Below are positions 1-64,000 of a DNA stretch of 64,000 bases, one piece after another. A program made the translations under genes and the position numbers. The DNA is from Cyprinodon diabolis (lineage: Eukaryota; Chordata; Actinopteri; Cyprinodontiformes; Cyprinodontidae): positions 5,894,501 to 5,958,500 of the forward strand of contig CM060076.1 in NCBI GenBank assembly GCA_030533445.1. Reading direction: 5' to 3'. The notes beneath the pieces are model-generated. The model searched no databases, was not told the DNA's origin, and worked only from the letters and a program-made list of their open reading frames with translations. Position 1 is the stretch's first letter; every line of letters begins with the position of its first letter.

Positions 1-134
1 GTTCATCGTTGTAAACTAACAAACTGTCTCTGGTCTTTATTTATGAAGCTGTTAGCAGATTTCATGGCCGACGGTCAGAAAAGTGCAAATCTGTGTGAGA
101 GAAGTCAATTTGATTTTCTCTCCGTCTCCCTCAG

Positions 135-61600
<61,466 letters not shown>

Positions 61601-61871
61601 GTGAGATAGACTTTTGCTCATTTTGGGAAACAGGATACCACTTTACTTCATTTGAATATAGACGAATATGTGGGCATCAGTATACTTAGTTTATTTGATT
61701 TTTATTCTTAACATGAACAAATCAACACACATCCTTGGATTTCACTTGACTATAGATTATTAATGTCAGCCCCCTTCATTTATTTATTAGAATATAAAGT
61801 AGGCATTTTTGTTGTAATATAAACATTGTCTTTTCTTGGATTTTCTTGTCTCACTGTATCTGTAAGTAGAG

Positions 61872-62090
61872 CATGAGATAGTAAGGCCTAGTGGTTAGGG
61901 CATAGAGCTTGGAATCCAAAGGTTCTGAGTTCAAACCTCCTCTAACAGACTGCCACCCTGGGTCCCTGAGCAAAGACTCTTAACCCTAAACTGCTCCCCG
62001 GGCGCCCCACAATGGCAGCCCACTGCTCCCCAAGGGGTTAAGTTAAATGCAGTTCATTTACGTGCTCTATACATGTGACAATGTAATGAT
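61872..62090 (+). repeat. tRNA-derived SINE, copy 2
   Basis: A-box-like GGCCTAGTGGTTAGGGCA (61885) and B-box-like GGTTCTGAGTTCAAACC (61921) are placed as in a tRNA gene, followed by the body CTGCTCCCCGGGCGCC to CCCCAAGGGGTTAA and a short AT-rich tail. The anticodon-loop region does not fold as a tRNA. Same family as 11771-11984. Confidence 0.75.
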
Positions 62091-62265
62091 TATTTAAAAA
62101 AAAGCTGGGGGAAAAAATCTGACCAGTTGGCTGTAGTATTTTCTGTTGCCACTAGATGGCACTTATCACTATGAAGCACCCCTTTAACCTGGATTCCTAC
62201 ACATTTTTTAAAGTATGGAATTTGCTTTTGAATTTTTTCTCAGCATTTAAAATGTTGGTAATATA

Positions 62266-62555
62266 CACTGGGGAAAAAAGTCATTTTTTTCTTAAAATAA
62301 GTGCATTTTGTTCTTTGATTGAGGAGGTAAAAGACACATTTTGCCAGTGGAACAAGACAATTTACATTTCAAATAAGAAAACAATTACATTGTCTTACTT
62401 CAAGTGCATATTATCAAATTATCTTATTTTAAAAGTATCTAATTAGCATATTTTAAGAGTAAGAATACTCATACTATCTCATTTACCTACCCAAAATAAG
62501 GATAAATACACTTAATTTAAGACATTCTTACTTTTGTCTAGATCATTTTTCCAGG
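62266..62555 (+). mobile_element. EnSpm/CACTA-like MITE, copy 9
   Basis: CACTGG...CCAGG (one base lost), 290 bp, flanked by TA on both sides. Confidence 0.7.
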
Positions 62556-62673
62556 TAGAAATAAATCCATTGTGTTTTTTGATTGTTTTCCATTTTCTAA
62601 TACCTAATGATGAAAAAATAAATAACTAAACTACATTTCCATAAAAGCAGAATAATTCCAGATTGAATATGTA

Positions 62674-64000
62674 CAGTGGGGCAAAAATGTATTTAGTCAG
62701 CCACCAATAGCGCAAGTTCTCCCACTCAAAAAGATGAGAGAGGCCGGTAATTTTCATCATAGATATACCTCAACTATGAGAGACAAAATGAGAAAAAAAA
62801 ATCCAGAAAATCAATCCTCTGTCCTCCACTCATTACCTTCATTAATGGCACCTGTTTGAACCCGTTATCAGTATAAAAGACACCTGTCCACAACCTCAAA
62901 CAGTCACACTCTAAACTCCACCATGGCCAAAATTAGAGAGCTGTCAAAGGACACCCAAAACAAAATTATAGACCTGCACCAGACTGGGAAGTCTGAATCT
63001 GCAATAGGTAAACATCTTGGTGTGAAGAAATCAACTGTGGGATCAATTATTAGAAAATGGAAAACATACAAGACCACTGATAATCTTCCTCGATCTGGGG
63101 CTCCACGCAAGATCTCACCCCGTGGGGTCAAAATGATCACAAGAACGGTGAGTAAAAATCCCAGAACCACACGGGGGGTACTAGTGAATGACCTGCAGAG
63201 AGCTGGGACCAAAGTAACAAAGGCTACCATCAGTAACACACTACGCCGCCAGGGACTCAAATCCTGCAGTGCCAGACGTGTCCCCCTGCTTAAGCCAGTA
63301 CATGTCAAGGCCCGTCTCAAGTTTGCTAGAGAGCATTTGGATGATCCAGACGATGACTGGGAGAATATCATTTGGTCAGATGAAACCAAAATAGAACTTT
63401 TTGGTAAAAACTCTACTCGTCGTGTTTGGAGGAGAGAGAATGCTGAGTTGCATCCAAAGAACACCATACCTACAGTGAAGCATGGGGGTGGAAACATCAT
63501 GCTTTGGGTCTGTTTTTCTGCTAAGGGACCAGGACGACTGATCCGTGTGAAGGACAGAATGAATTGGGCCATGTATCGTTAAATTTTGAGTGAAAACCTC
63601 CTTCCATCAGCAAGGGCATTGAAGATGAAACGTGGCTGGGTCTTTCAGCATGACAATGATCCCAAACACACCGCCCGGGTAACGAAGGAGTGGCTTCGTA
63701 AGAAGCATTTCAAGGTCCTGGAGTGGCCTAGCCAGTCTCCAGATCTCAACCCCATAGAAAATCTTTGGAGGGAGTTGAAAGTCCGTGTTGCCCAGCGACA
63801 GCCCCAGAACATCGCTGCTCTAGAGGAGATCTGCATGGAGGAATGGGCCAAAATACCAGCAACAGTGTGTGAAAACCTTGTGAAGACTTACAGAAAACGT
63901 TTGATCTCTGTCATTGCCAACAAAGGGTACAGTATATAACAAAGTATTGAGATGAACTTTTGTTATTGACCAAATACTTATTTTCCACCATATTTTGCAA
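62674..64000 (+). mobile_element. Nearly intact Tc1-like element, right end outside the window
   Basis: Starts after TA with CAGTGGGGCAAAAATGTATT. Its non-coding left end (about 250 bp) leads to the transposase gene. After the gene, the sequence CCAAATACTTATTTTCCACC is the beginning of the right arm. Confidence 0.85.
62923..63939 (+). pseudogene. Tc1-like transposase with a single in-frame stop
   Basis: A frame of 338 codons from ATG 62923 is interrupted only at codon 220 (TAA, 63580-63582). Paired-like HTH at about residues 5-110 ([20 protein letters not shown]), GRPR-like hook RSGAPRK (about 57-63), catalytic Asp153 (IIWSDETK), Asp244 (FQHDNDPKH) and Glu279 (DLNPIENLW), giving D-D34-E spacing. 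HGGGNIMLW is present. All catalytic residues are kept, so the copy is young and inactivated only by the nonsense change, unless it is read through. Confidence 0.88.

Noticed and set aside
61880..61945. Functional tRNA gene
   Set aside because: A and B boxes are present but no cloverleaf can be drawn, and the same body is found at 11771. It is the head of a SINE.
62904..63572. 222-codon minus-strand frame
   Set aside because: Antisense shadow of the Tc1 transposase; no motif of its own.

Overview
This is vertebrate, almost certainly teleost fish, nuclear DNA. About 6% of it codes for protein. All of that coding sequence is one gene on the + strand, ift172 (intraflagellar transport protein 172, an IFT-B component), cut into 36 internal exons with GT/AG junctions. 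The exon phases close throughout (3,987 nt, 1,329 codons). By comparison with the vertebrate protein as I remember it (about 1,750 residues), the window starts inside the N-terminal WD40 region, with roughly the first 390 residues lying upstream. It ends before the last short exon, which should encode about 30 C-terminal residues and is not found before position 64000. The fish assignment rests on the repeats: Tc1 elements, many hAT MITEs with 8-bp target duplications, Rex1/CR1-like LINE tails, a tRNA-derived SINE and ATCC/GGAT arrays.

Layout. 1-9109: exons 1-5 (WD40 part), with a 5.3-kb intron 3 that holds a Tc1 relic, a LINE RNase H relic and a local A-B-A' duplication sharing sequence with intron 4. 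9110-23444: exons 6-14, with EnSpm/CACTA-like MITEs, hAT MITEs, a SINE split by another element, and a long AT tract. 23445-28321: intron 14, with a 543-bp element carrying a small RecQ-like ORF and a 1.7-kb ATCC array ending about 30 bp before exon 15. 28322-37716: exons 15-23, with a nested hAT composite, a pair of 509-bp palindrome-ended elements and AT arrays. 37717-48198: a Rex1/CR1-like LINE interrupted by two later insertions, exon 24, then a 7.3-kb intron with a 41-bp minisatellite (23 units), an AGAAT array and palindromic elements. 48199-57661: exons 25-35, with Tc1 relics, hAT MITEs and a long-TIR element interrupted by a fourth RecQ-like element. 57662-64000: unusual repeats, exon 36, a SINE, a MITE and a nearly intact Tc1 element running off the edge.

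The most interesting material is in the introns. First, a family of about 540 bp is present four times. The three full-ended copies each have 9-bp target duplications, and the family carries a short ORF ending just after a RecQ-type Walker A motif. It looks like a non-autonomous derivative of a helicase-encoding DNA transposon. Second, nine complete copies of a MITE with CACTG termini have 2-bp target duplications that are not always TA, which fits EnSpm/CACTA and not Tc1/mariner. Third, nested insertions and segmental copies allow relative dating. I see no second host gene, no CRISPR array and no prokaryotic-type operon.
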